DNA from: Buddleja alternifolia
Taxonomy: Eukaryota; Streptophyta; Magnoliopsida; Lamiales; Scrophulariaceae
Length of the DNA: 64,000 nucleotides
Assembly (NCBI GenBank): GCA_019426215.1
Contig: CM033393.1
Coordinates: 48,734,645 to 48,798,644, forward strand
Reading direction: 5' to 3'
The translations under genes and the position numbers were made by a program. The stretch's first letter is position 1, and every line of letters begins with the position of its first letter. Shown in pieces: positions 10,223-20,703 of the stretch. The notes under the pieces are model-generated. The model was not told the origin of the DNA, made no database searches, and worked only from the letters and a program-made list of their open reading frames with translations.

Positions 10223-11340
10223 ATGTCGAGGGCGAACAAAGTTGACGTTTTGGTATACACGGATGGTCAAATTATTGAAGACTCAAATTCAGTAAGATAT
10301 AGCACTCGTCCAAGCACTAATATGAGAATATCTCGTACGATCACATACACTAAATTGTTGGAGAAGTTATACGCGAGAACAAGAACTGATCAAAATCATT
10401 TTTCATTAAAAGTAATTATAAAGTTTGAATTTGAAAAGAGAAACGTGACAAGGGAGAGCACAATGGAGATCAAAGATGATGAAACTTTAGCACTTTTCTT
10501 GGATCCTAACAATGTTGATAAATTCATCGAGCGTTATATTGAGAAAGAACCAATCCAACATCAGAGTCAAAATAGCTCGTTGTTAACCCAAGTCACGTCG
10601 TTAACGCCACCCCAGTGCATGTTGTACTTTACACAGTCCGTAGTGTCCGATTTGAATATGCAGTCACAAGCTCCATTCATGTCGTATTTTACGCAGGCCA
10701 CATTACCCGATTTAAATACGCAGTCGTAATCACATGTGTTGGAAAATCGTGAGTATCATGATTTTTTTTCAAGTGGTTTGGGGAGTTCTACAATTTACGA
10801 TTTGCATCAAGGTAGTTTATTCTTTTATTTACATTATGTAGTTTATTTTTAAATTTCATATTTGTGTACTTTTCTTTGCAGAATTGTAAAATGAGTTAAC
10901 CTTTTTGTGATTTGCATTTTTAGGTGCTTCTACATCAGGTCATTTGTTTGGTCGTTTTCAAAATGTACAAAATTCCCCTTTAGATTTTGTAATTTCTGAT
11001 GTGGAAGCAGGTGATTATGAATCTTCTAATAAGTTTCTTTAATTGTTGTATTCCTTTTATTAGTGAATTGTTATTCTTATTTTTACATAGTGTCACAATA
11101 TTTCTTTTTAATTGTAGGCCCGTCTAGGCAAAATTTCCCTTTGGAGAATCGTCGTTTGAGGAATTTTGCAGTTCCTGACGTGGAAACAGGTAATTATGAA
11201 TCTTCTAATAAGTTTCATAATTGTTGTATTCCTTTGATTCATGACTTGTTATTCTTATTTTTACATACTGTCGTCATTCCGGTAATGTAATAATTGCGTT
11301 TTCAGAATTTTTGGGATTTCGGAACAACACTTTTGCTCGG
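10223..11340 (+). pseudogene. MULE transposase-like gene, N-terminal exons, truncated
   Basis: The first 168 codons contain a PB1-like N-terminal region. It has a short strand with VYTDGQIIED, then an ISRTITYTKLLEKLYART-type helix segment, a strand segment and an acidic DDETLALFLD turn. This layout is typical of the N-terminus of plant MULE transposases. A TAA at about 10728 interrupts the frame, yet the same frame stays coding-like to a donor near 10812 (CAAG/GTAG). Two further small exons follow, ending at GCAG/GTGATT (about 11008) and ACAG/GTAATT (about 11189). They and their introns are tandem copies of each other. No DDE domain, zinc finger or 3' end is seen, so only the 5' part survives. 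MULE assignment is by domain pattern, not by search. Confidence 0.55.
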
Positions 11341-11787
11341 TTTGCAAAGGACTTGAACTCTGTGATTCTTTTGGTATTTTGCTCATCTCTTTCCTTTCAC
11401 TGGTAATTTTCTGTTTCTTTTACGTTTAATAATTAGGTGTCTGAATTTGTCTCCTCAACATAGCAGCTTTCTGGTGGCATTCAAGCTGCCTCTTGGTTTT
11501 TTGTAGATTCATGGTCCCAGCTTCTTTTGTCTTTGATCCATTGAACAACGTTGGTATTTCCCACGTTCTCTTGGGACCAGAAAACGTGCTGATGAATTAA
11601 GATAAGCACAAAAAGTATTGTGGACAATATTTATCTACAGGCATAAAATATGTTGCCAAAAATAAAAAAGAAAAGAAAAGTATATTACCTTTTTTAAATT
11701 TTAAAAAAGTTTAAAAAATCTAGAATTTTAAAATTAAAATCATAATTAATATCAATTATCAATATAAATTATGGACAGTAAATAAAT
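11341..11787. other. spacer after the MULE fragment, no gene recognised
   Basis: 11430-11590 is less AT-rich than its surroundings and looks like old coding or exon-derived DNA, but no frame stays open and I cannot name it. The rest is A/T-rich. It may contain the lost end of the element that carried the MULE fragment, but no terminal inverted repeat was found. Confidence 0.35.
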
Positions 11788-12381
11788 TTCTATACATATG
11801 GACAACTGATTAATTAATATTTTATGGACAGTAAATTAAGTCCAAAAATTTGCTGTCCCCATATGTTGGGGTTTTTTAAATGAAAAGTTAGTGGAATGGA
11901 TTTTTTGGAAGGAAGACTCTTATCATGTGTTTTTTTTATATGATCATTTATTTTAAGGGGGTTTAGTAATTTTTCTTAAATTTTATGAAATTAGTAATGA
12001 TAAGAATTGTCCAAATTATGACTACTGCTGATAAATGATACGTAACGTAATAATTTCGTGATAATTTAATGACAACACACATGTCATTACTCAATGAACT
12101 TACGTCTCTGAATATCGTCAAATCCACCAAATTTTACATCCTATCTACGGATCTAACACAAGACGGAATTTATAGAGGCAATTCCGTTTCCATTTCTTTT
12201 GGTTTATTTGTTGGTTGCTAGTTTGCTTCTCTCGTCGAGGGTTAAGTATCTAGTACGTAGTAGAGTTTGTTATCTTTGATCTTAGAGGTTGTTACTTTGA
12301 GAGATTTCTGAAATATATTGGCTACGTTTTCAATCCCAATTTGATCCAAAATTTTAGCCCAATTGTGTTTGGTTAACACTT

Positions 12382-12603
12382 TGTAACAACCCAAAATTCT
12401 AACTAATTAAATAGATATCAAACTCAAAACTTAAATTAAACGATACTTAAAATTCCAAAACAAAATACTTCAACAACTTAGTCTCATCCTAATAATAAAA
12501 CATTCTAAGTCTCAAGTACTTGCAAAACCGAAAGATATTCTAGTCCAACTACTACGAATAACAATTTTAAAGTCTAATTGTTACAAGGAAGAAGTTCAGT
12601 CAA
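12382..12603 (-). repeat. gypsy-1 3' LTR, left piece
   Basis: It starts TGTAACAACCC and is co-linear with 42910 onward and 7125 onward. It is cut off at about 12602, where gypsy-2 LTR sequence begins with one or two bases of shared sequence. Confidence 0.85.
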
Positions 12604-12735
12604 CCCTTGGTCGGAGGGTACGAGTAGATGACCCCTGGCCAAGGGGACGAACAGATGAGCTTTTGACCAAAGAGCACACAGATGACCCTGGGGACGAACA
12701 AATGGACTCATGAATGCAAATTATGCATATGCATC
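12603..12735 (-). repeat. gypsy-2 3' LTR, left remnant
   Basis: It matches 33031-33164 with scattered substitutions. It starts abruptly inside the LTR and ends at the Sirevirus TSD (GCATC). Confidence 0.88.
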
Positions 12736-14303
12736 TGTTAGGAATTTCATGTTCGATATTTTGATGATGACAATTAGAATTTTATGTTAAACCCCAAAAT
12801 ATGTAAGTTTGATTTTATTTAGAAATCATGTGTAAGCTTTGAAGCGTTAGAGTTGTAATAGGCTTTATAGGCTTTGCTTTATTTTATTCTAGAATGTTAG
12901 GTTAAGTATTCTTAGACTGAGCGTCTGATGATTTCTGTGTGAGTTCATCAGTAGTTTAGGTTAAAGACTCAAGCGCCTAATATCTAAATGAAGATGAAGA
13001 ATCCAAGCGTCCAGAAGACCAGCTATTTCAAGCGTAAGTTTAGGACAGAAGTAATTCAAAGATGAATAAGCGTCTATCAACAACCAATTTCACCTGAATT
13101 TATTTCGAAGTCCAGAAGGAGTTTAATGTAAATATTCTCAGTGCATTAAGTGCCAACGGACATTTAATTCAAATGCATTAAATGCTGATAAGAGCATTAA
13201 ATGTGATAAGCACTTTCAGACGTACGGAGAAGCCACCCCATTGGACTGTCAACTTTCACAGACTGCAGCACCAACTTTTGTGCAGGAGATTTTCAGGAAA
13301 AAAGACAAAAGTTGTTCACTCGCGAAAGTGAGAGACATGCGCCTGTGCATGTGTCAAACGGACACTTTTTCCAAGAATGCCGATAAATAGGACTTCAACA
13401 ACAAGCCAAAAGAACACGATTAAGAAAAAGCCAAATTGCTGTTGCATTGAAGTCTCATTCCTTAAACTCTCAGAAAAGGCAGAATATTCAAGCAAAACAT
13501 TCTCTTTCCTTTTCTTCAATTCCTGAGACAGTCAACCAAATATCTCAAACATTATTTTCGGAGAAACCTACACTACTATTGAGATATTCCCAGTTGTTTG
13601 AACTTTATCAAAATCAAACAAATCGTTTAGAAAAACCCCATCCAAGCCTCGCGATCTGTGTGAAGTCGAAGTTGGATACATACAATATTTCTGGGTGAAA
13701 GAAGCAAGGGGATAGAAGTGATTTGGAGCAGAAATCTGTGTGATCAAGGAGCTCAAGTCATCAACATCCATCTCTCCCTAATTTGTAGAAGTTTATGTGT
13801 GATTCTTTGAGAATCATCTTAGTGGATTGCCTCCGAGTGTTCAAGGAGAAGGACGTAGTTGGGATTACACCACCCAATGAACTTTACAATTATTGTGTTA
13901 TTTATTTTACAGACATTTTACATATTGATATATCATAGCATAAATATGTTAAGTAAAAACTCAAGTGAACGCTAAGCAACTAAGGAACTGTTTGTGACGC
14001 TAAAGCCTTTAAAAGAGAAGACCCAAAAATCATTCCGCTGTGCTAACACTGATCAAAGAAGTGACCGCTTAAACCTATTTGGTTATAGTATTCGAATCTT
14101 GAAGTCTAAGTTAACTTTCTAAAAACAGTCTTCATTAGACGCTCAGCCAAAGCGTCTATATTTCAAGTAAACGCTTAGTCAAGCGTCTACATTTCAAGCG
14201 TCCAAAACCTTTTAATACGAATCTTTTTGAAGTCGAAAAAGACTGCAGGGTCTATTCAACCCCCCCCCTTCTAGACCCTTTCGTATGCCACTTGGGACCA
14301 ACA
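12736..14303 (+). repeat. Sirevirus-like 5' LTR
   Basis: This is 1568 bp, TGTTAGG...ACCAACA, ending two bases before the primer site. It contains many copies of the word AAGCGTC or AAGCGCC. Near 13380-13390 it has a possible TATA-like GATAAATAGG promoter core, 5' to a CT-rich stretch. Confidence 0.92.
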
Positions 14304-14305
14304 AG

Positions 14306-14318
14306 TGGTATCAGAGCG
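14306..14318 (+). promoter_or_regulatory. Sirevirus-like primer binding site
   Basis: TGGTATCAGAGCG follows the LTR after the bases AG, the initiator-Met tRNA complement. Confidence 0.92.
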
Positions 14319-14401
14319 GTTAAAATTGAAATTTTAAAAATTTCCAAGCGTAACAACTTGTTTAGATCCCTTTTCAAATATAGTTGCTTTAAATTTTATT
14401 T

Positions 14402-16615
14402 ATGGCTTTTTCTAAAGTTCCTAAGTTGACCGAGTCAAACTATGACTTATGGAAGGTCAAAGTTTTTACATATCTTTGTTCATGTGATGATGAAATGTGC
14501 GATATTATTTCAGATGGACCAATACAAATTCTGAAGGTTATTACCAGAGCGCCTGGAGCCACGGAAGAAACTCCAGATGACTATGTTGAGATGCTTAAAC
14601 AAGAGTGGTCCACTGATGAACGTCGAAGTGCAAATTTGGACAATGTTGGTCGAAACGCTTTGTATACGGCTATTGGTGATAACGACAATTTATTCAACAA
14701 AGTCAAATCATGTAATACCACTAAAGAAATTTGGGATAAGTTGTCCATAATTTGTGGTGGATCATCTCAGATCAAGGAAAATAAGCTCTCCATTGCTAAA
14801 GAAAAATTCAACAGCTTTAAGATGTTACCTAACGAGACACTAGAGCAATTGGACATAAGATTCACAGCTCTTGCTACGGAACTTACATCATTGGGAATGG
14901 ATTTGCAAAACAAAGAATTGGTGGTTAAGATTTTCATAAGTCTACCTAGTAGATTTTTGATTTTCAGAAGTCTACCTAGAGAATCTAATATGTTGGATCT
15001 TTTAAGTCCAGAAAACGCCTTTTCAGAACTCAAGGCCTTTGAGTTTGAGTTAAATTCAGCCAGTGATGTTGTGAGTAGTCCTGTAATTGAATCTGGAGCG
15101 CTCGTAGCATCAGTCAAGGGTAAATTGGTAATAAGGGAAAAGGTTCAGATATCAGTGAGGATGAGGAACTAGCGCTTCTAAATAGATTCAGAAAGTTCCT
15201 GAGATATGAAAAGAAAGAAAATAGTCCTAAGCATCAAGGACACAGTTCATATCAAGCGCCTGCTCCAGTACAACAATAGTATCAAGCGCCTCAGTATTAT
15301 GTTCCTACATCCCAAGCGCCTGTTCAGTACCAAGCGTCTGCTCAAAATCTCTCAGCACCAGTGGTCTCAAAACCACACACTGCAAGGTTAACAAATGAAC
15401 AAAAGATGAAAACTAATCTTTGTTATAATTGCAAGAAACCAGGGCACTACCAGGTAAATTGCCCTTATCCAAACGTATCTAAGCCTTCAAGGCAGGATTA
15501 CTTGGATAGAAACCAATTTAGGAGCAACCTTCGTCAACAAGGTTTGCTAGCGGAATCAGAACAAGCATCCGCACTTAAAGATTTGGAGTCTTCAGAGGAG
15601 AGTCGTGATGATGATGAGCCAGTGGACGACTCAGCGCTTATTTGTCTCATGGCCAGAGATGATGAAGCGTCCCCTGAGGTAAACACTGAATTATCTCTTC
15701 CTCTTTCTTATGAAGAATTGCTTGACAAAGTCAAAGAATATTATAATGATTGTCAAGTTGCCGCCAAATTATATCAAAATCACTTTGATATCATTTCATC
15801 GCTCAAAAGTGATAAAGTGACGCTCAAAGCAGAGTTGCAAGTTCAGCAATAATGCATTGAGAGAAACCAATCACTTGAGAGTGAAATAACCCAGTTGAAA
15901 AGTGATCTTAATATAATAGTCAAGAGAGAAGCTGAGCTGATTGCTAGACCTGCTAAATCAGAACAGCTCGTCTCATCATTGTCTAAAGCGTCAAGAAAGC
16001 TAGACAATGTGACTGAGGTAACAAGATTATTTGATGAAAAGACCGGTTTAGGATGCAATAAATTCGGTAAACAACAAAACAAATCTAAAGTTACGGCAAA
16101 CAACAAAGGAAAGGGTGTTTTCTTTGTTAAAGAAGGTTCAAAAAATCAAACACATGTTGAACCAAGCGACAATGGTACGAGGCCAAATGAGAAAGTCAAA
16201 GCTGACTCAGGCAAAAGTAAAGCAAAGGCAAATGATTCACAAAGACGGGTTCATCCAAACGCTCAAAAGGCTAAGGATAAATCTAATCACTGTGAATCAA
16301 GTGCTAAGCATCCAGCACCAAAAGTGCAACCCAAGCCAGCGCCAAGGAAATACCAGCGTCAATATCCACAACGGTCTAGATCATATTAACGCTAATATGA
16401 TGATTATGACTATGACTATGATTATGATTACTATTATAATCAAGGATATTATTATACACCCAAATAGCACACACAACACAATGTGAAACCCAAGAAGGCC
16501 AGTTTTCCTACAATGAAGACTAGGCAAGTATGGGTTCCTAAAGTTCCAATTCAAACTAACAATGCTACTAATGTTGAAGGACCCAAGCAACAATGGGTGC
16601 CTAAACAGAACTAGA
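14402..16615 (+). pseudogene. Sirevirus-like gag, broken
   Basis: It starts MAFSKVPKLTESNYDLWK at 14402, and the first 256 codons carry the copia gag domain (CNTTKEIWDKL, LSIAKEKFNSF). A frameshift near 15120-15140 moves the frame. A Gln-Ala-Pro repeat region then follows with one stop, and after it the knuckle CYNCKKPGHYQVNC (about 15421-15462), intact CX2CX4HX4C. An acidic and coiled-coil-like region follows, with a TAA at 15850-15852. After that come a Lys/Pro-rich part and a Tyr/Asp-rich tail with more stops. Gag would form the particle shell around the RNA. Confidence 0.85.
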
Positions 16616-16628
16616 ACTTACCTTTTGA

Positions 16629-17148
16629 TTGCATGTACCTAGAGCTAAAGCCGATACATCTGTTTGGTACTTCGATAGTGGATCGTTAAGGCACATGACT
16701 GGTTCCAAAGATCTTCTGATCAACTATCGAGCTGCTAAGGGTCCTCAGGTTGTATTTGGTGACAACTCCAAAGGTAAAACCAAAGGTATAGGTACTGTGC
16801 ATAGGGGAAACATCATGATAAGTGATGTTTATTATGTTGAGGGTCTAAAGCACAATTTATTAAGCATAAGTCAATTTTGTGATAAAGGCTTTGAAGTCAT
16901 ATTCTCAAGCGACTATTGCTATATAAATGATGCTAAGACTAATTCTACTAAATTGAAAGGTAAAAGAGAAAACAATGTATATTTGGTAGATTGGGGTTCA
17001 ACAATTGATAACAACCCAACATGTTTTGTTGCTAAAAATAAATCTAAAACGGGTTGGTTATGACATAGAAAAATGAATCACCTCAACTTTAAGACAATCT
17101 CTTATAAATCTAAATCTTGTAGAGGGATTACCAAAAGGATCATTTCAT
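16629..17148 (+). pseudogene. Sirevirus-like protease and pre-integrase region
   Basis: The active site reads WYFDSGSLRHMTG, with DSG kept. VVFGDNSKGKTKG and GLKHNLLSISQFCDKGF follow, as usual between protease and integrase in this lineage. A TGA at 17061-17063 replaces the Trp expected before the HRKMNH motif. The reading then shifts near 17110-17150 into the frame holding CDACQMGKQ. Frame breaks prevent a continuous pol. Confidence 0.85.
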
Positions 17149-18224
17149 AAGGATCGCCTTTGTGACGCTTGTCAAATGGGTAAACAAGTCAAATCATCGT
17201 TAAAGAGAAAACCTCATCTATCTACCTCTAGAATACTTGAACTACTTCACATGAATCTATTTGGACCTGTTCAAACGATTAGTGTGAGCGGTAAAAAGTA
17301 TACTTTGGTGATAGTGGATGATTTCTCTCGATTTACTTGGGTGGAATTTCTCTCATCCAAAGATGAAACATGTGACAAGTTAACATCGCTTATTTGGCAA
17401 CTTCAAAAATTGAAAAATCTTAAGGTTGCAAGGATAAGAAGCGATCACGGTACTGAGTTTACTAACAAGGTTGTTGAGAAGTTTTGTGCAGAGAATGGAA
17501 TACATCATGAGTATTCAGCTCCCAGAACTCCCCAACAGAATGGTGTTGCTGAGCGCCGGAACAGAACGCTTAAGGAAGCTGCCAGGACAATGTTAGCAGA
17601 GTCCAAGCTTGCTCCTAGGTTTTGGGCTGAAGCAATCAACACTGCTTGTTACACTCAAAATCGTTGCATGATCAACAAACAGCATGGGAAACTCCATATG
17701 AACTATGGAAGGGACGTAAGCCAAATGTTTCATACTTTCACGTCTTTGGTTCTAAGTGTTTTATCCATAATAATGGATCCCAAAGCCTAAAGACATTTGA
17801 TCCTAAAGCGGATGAGGGAATCTTTCTAGGCTAAGCCAAGAATGGAAAGAATTTTTGCATCTTAAACAAGATCAAATCGAAGGTTGAGGAATCTATTCAT
17901 GTTGTTTTCGATGATGCTAACCAAGAATTGAGTAAGGTTAACATGAATGATGTAGGAGTTGAAGATCTGTGTCATCAAGCGTCTAAGATTACCATTGATG
18001 ATGATAGTGACGAAGATGATGAGATCTCAGTGCCACCTCCTAAGATTACTCGTGAAGTTACCTTGGATAACAATGTAAGAATTGCTGATGATCATGAAGA
18101 GAATGACCATCAAGAGCAAACAAGAATCAGTGAACTTGAAGCGCCTACGCAAGAGGATAGTCAAGCGTCTGATCGTCAAGCGCCTGTTCAACCTCTGAAC
18201 CCGTTCCAACCAAATAGACTATAG
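17149..18224 (+). pseudogene. Sirevirus-like integrase, first catalytic Asp lost
   Basis: The zinc end CDACQMGKQ is followed by ELLHMNLFGP. The usual first catalytic Asp is Asn here (codon AAT, 17254-17256). The second Asp in IRSDHGTEF and the Glu in NGVAERRNRTL are kept 35 residues apart. A frameshift near 17670 leads into the C-terminal part (ELWKGRKPN, FHVFGSKCF), with a stop where DEGIFLGY is expected (17833). The acidic linker to RT (17928-18224) is open. Confidence 0.85.
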
Positions 18225-19484
18225 CTGCGTGATCATCCACCTGAGCAGATTATTGGAGATATTGAAGCGCCTGTTAGGACTCAAGCTGCTACATTTAATG
18301 AGGCCATGTTCGCAAGCTTTCTATCTCAAATGGAGCCTAAGAAAGTGGATGAAGCTTTAAGCGATCCAAGTTGGATTGAAGCCATGCAAGAAGAGCTTAA
18401 TCAGTTTGATCGTAGTAAGGTTTGGACACTAGTACCAAGACCAACTCACCAAGGAGTTATTGGAACTAGATGGGTCTACAGAAACAAAATGGATGAGAAT
18501 GGCATTGTGATAAGGAACAAGGCCAGACTCGTAGCTCAAGGATACTGCAAAGAAGAGGGTATTGATTTTGATGAGACATATGCTCCTGTCGCCCGTCTTG
18601 AAGCAATTCGTATGTTTCTAGCGTATGCAGCGTTAAATGGTAAACTCCAAGAAGAGGTATATGTGTATCAAATGGACGTGGAGAGTGCCTTCCTGAATGG
18701 TAAACTCCAAGAAGAGGTATATGTGGAGCAACCACCAGGACTCATCAACAACCATGGTAAGGGTATGGTTTACAAACTAGACAAAGTGCTTTATGGGCTT
18801 AAGCAAACACCCCGAGCATAGTATGGCACTCCCTCTATTTTCCTTATTGGTAAAGGCTTTTCAAAAGGCAGCGTTGTCACAACGTTATTCAAAATTACCA
18901 ATAACGAAGATACTCTCTTAGTCCAAATTTATGTTGATGATATTATATTTGGTTCTACTAACAAGCGTCTGTATGAGAAATTTTCAAATATGATGCAAGA
19001 ACAATTTGAAATGAGCATGATGGGTGAATTAACTTTTTTCTTAGGATTGCAAGTTAAACAACTCCCTAATGGCATATTTATTAACCAAGCTAAATATACA
19101 AGAGATATGATTAAGAAATTTGGTATGGAAAATGCATCATATTCAAAAATTTCAATGAGCCAAACGCTTAAGCTAGATAAAGATGAAAGTGGGAAGAAAG
19201 TTGATATCACTAATTATAGAGGTATCATTGGATCACTTTTTTATCTTACTGCTAGTAGACCTGATATTATGTTTTCGGTATGCATGTGTGCACGGTTTCA
19301 AGCCGATCCTAAAGAGTCACACTTAATTGCTGCCAAGAAGATCCTTAAATATCTAAAAGGCACACAAAATGTAGGCTTATGGTATCCTAGGGATTCCCTG
19401 TTTGAACTAATTGGTTACTCAGATGCAGATTTTGCAGGTTGCAAAATAGATCGTAAGAGTACTAGTGGTACATGTCAATTTCTA
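18225..19484 (+). pseudogene. Sirevirus-like reverse transcriptase, with internal duplication
   Basis: It is mostly one frame. It has [64 protein letters not shown], and then TAG (18819-18821) in place of Trp. The catalytic YVDDIIFGS (18930 onward) is intact, as are GELTFFLGLQVKQ and SRPDIMFSVC. Just before YQMDV, a copy of the sequence encoding [10 protein letters not shown] replaces the expected residues. It occurs again 60 bases later in its proper place. RT copies the RNA genome in the particle. This copy is inactive by nonsense. Confidence 0.87.
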
Positions 19485-19876
19485 GTGTTAGGTTAGTTTC
19501 ATGGCATAGTAAGAACCAACAATCGATAGCTACCTCCACAGTCGAAGCTAAGTATATAGCTGCAGGAAGTTGTTGTGCCCAAGTGTTATGGATGAGGCAA
19601 CAACTTAGAGATTATGGTATAATCCTAGGTCCAATCCCCATTCATTGTGATAACCAAAGTGCTCTAGCCATGACTCAAAACCCTGTTCTTCATTCCAGAA
19701 CCAAACACATTGACATTAGATACCATTTTCTTTGTGACCATGTTCAAAAGAAAGATATCTTCATGCACTTTATTGGAACTGACAAGCAATTGGCAGATAT
19801 CTTCACCAAAGCGCTCAATGAACAACGTTTTCTCACTTTGAGAAGTGAACTAGGTATGATCGATTTAAACGCTTAA
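19380..19876 (+). pseudogene. Sirevirus-like RNase H
   Basis: The first part (IGYSDADFAGCKIDRKSTSG) is in the RT frame. Near 19485 the frame shifts, and the rest runs to 19876 with VSWHSKNQQSIATS, TVEAKYIAAGSCC, HCDNQSALAMTQNP, HSRTKHIDIRYHF and DIFTKALNEQRF. The motif normally written EAEY reads EAKY. It degrades the RNA strand during reverse transcription. Confidence 0.85.
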
Positions 19877-20703
19877 TCATCATACATCATATTTTAATTA
19901 GACATATAATTTAGGGGGAATCCACTTTATTTATGTCCAAAAGATTTTTGAAAAGTTGTTACAAGTTATCAAATTTAGGGAGAACCTTAAAACTGTACTT
20001 GGAACATATCTGTAAGCGTCAATGATCAAAATTTTCATATGCATAGATCATCAACGCTCAGAATTATTTATGTACAATATGTTGACGCTCAAGCATAAAA
20101 GGATCTTGATTTCAAGCGTCAATATAAATTTTACAAGTAATACATCTTAAGTGTTGAACATATTCCACTCAACACTTAATATAAAATTGTTTATAAAACT
20201 CATGCATAAATTTTACAAGCCTTTTGAAGTAGTGGATAGACTCAATAGTCTATGTTGTACTCTATCTACACGCTTCTATCACATCAAACTGGTGGGTAAT
20301 CAAAATTTTTCAAAATGACTGTTCAAAAATAGCACGTGTCTATGTACGTGTCAGTGTACCATCAGGAGCGTGTACTACACTCTGAAAATCCCAAACGTTT
20401 TTAAAACTTTGACTCGGATGTCAAATCTTTATATATGGGAGTTACCAAACGTAAAGTCTCTCTCTTACACAAAACTCACGTCCGCAGTTAAAACTATTCA
20501 TGGCTGAGATTAAATAACTTTACACGTGTCTACATCTTATTGAGACGAGAGAACACAAGTTTCAAAATTTTTCTTCTGTGTCATTTAAAACACAATTTTT
20601 GTAGAAAATTATTTACTTTACTCTCTGCACAACTACTCTGCAAATTTTACTCTCTCTCTCTCTCTCAAAGCATAAGAAAATCTCAGTTCATCCCTTTACT
20701 AAA
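19877..20703 (+). other. pol-to-3'ORF spacer in the Sirevirus-like element
   Basis: No gene is seen. It has scattered AAGCGTC words and a CT repeat (20648-20665) shortly before the ATG of the next frame, which could be the leader of a subgenomic or spliced RNA. No splice acceptor was assigned. Confidence 0.5.

Larger units (their letters stand above)
8381..12603. repeat. tandem segmental duplication, copy 2
   Basis: This starts with about 228 bp (8381-8608) whose copy-1 counterpart should lie left of the copia element, outside the window. It continues with 8609-8961 and 11788-12381, both paired with copy 1. Between them lies a private block (8962-11787) with the palindrome array and a MULE gene fragment. 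It ends in the start of the gypsy-1 LTR. Confidence 0.7.

Noticed and set aside
16381..16593. Minus-strand hydrophobic 70-codon frame
   Set aside because: Shadow of the Tyr/Asp-codon-rich tail of the Sirevirus-like gag.
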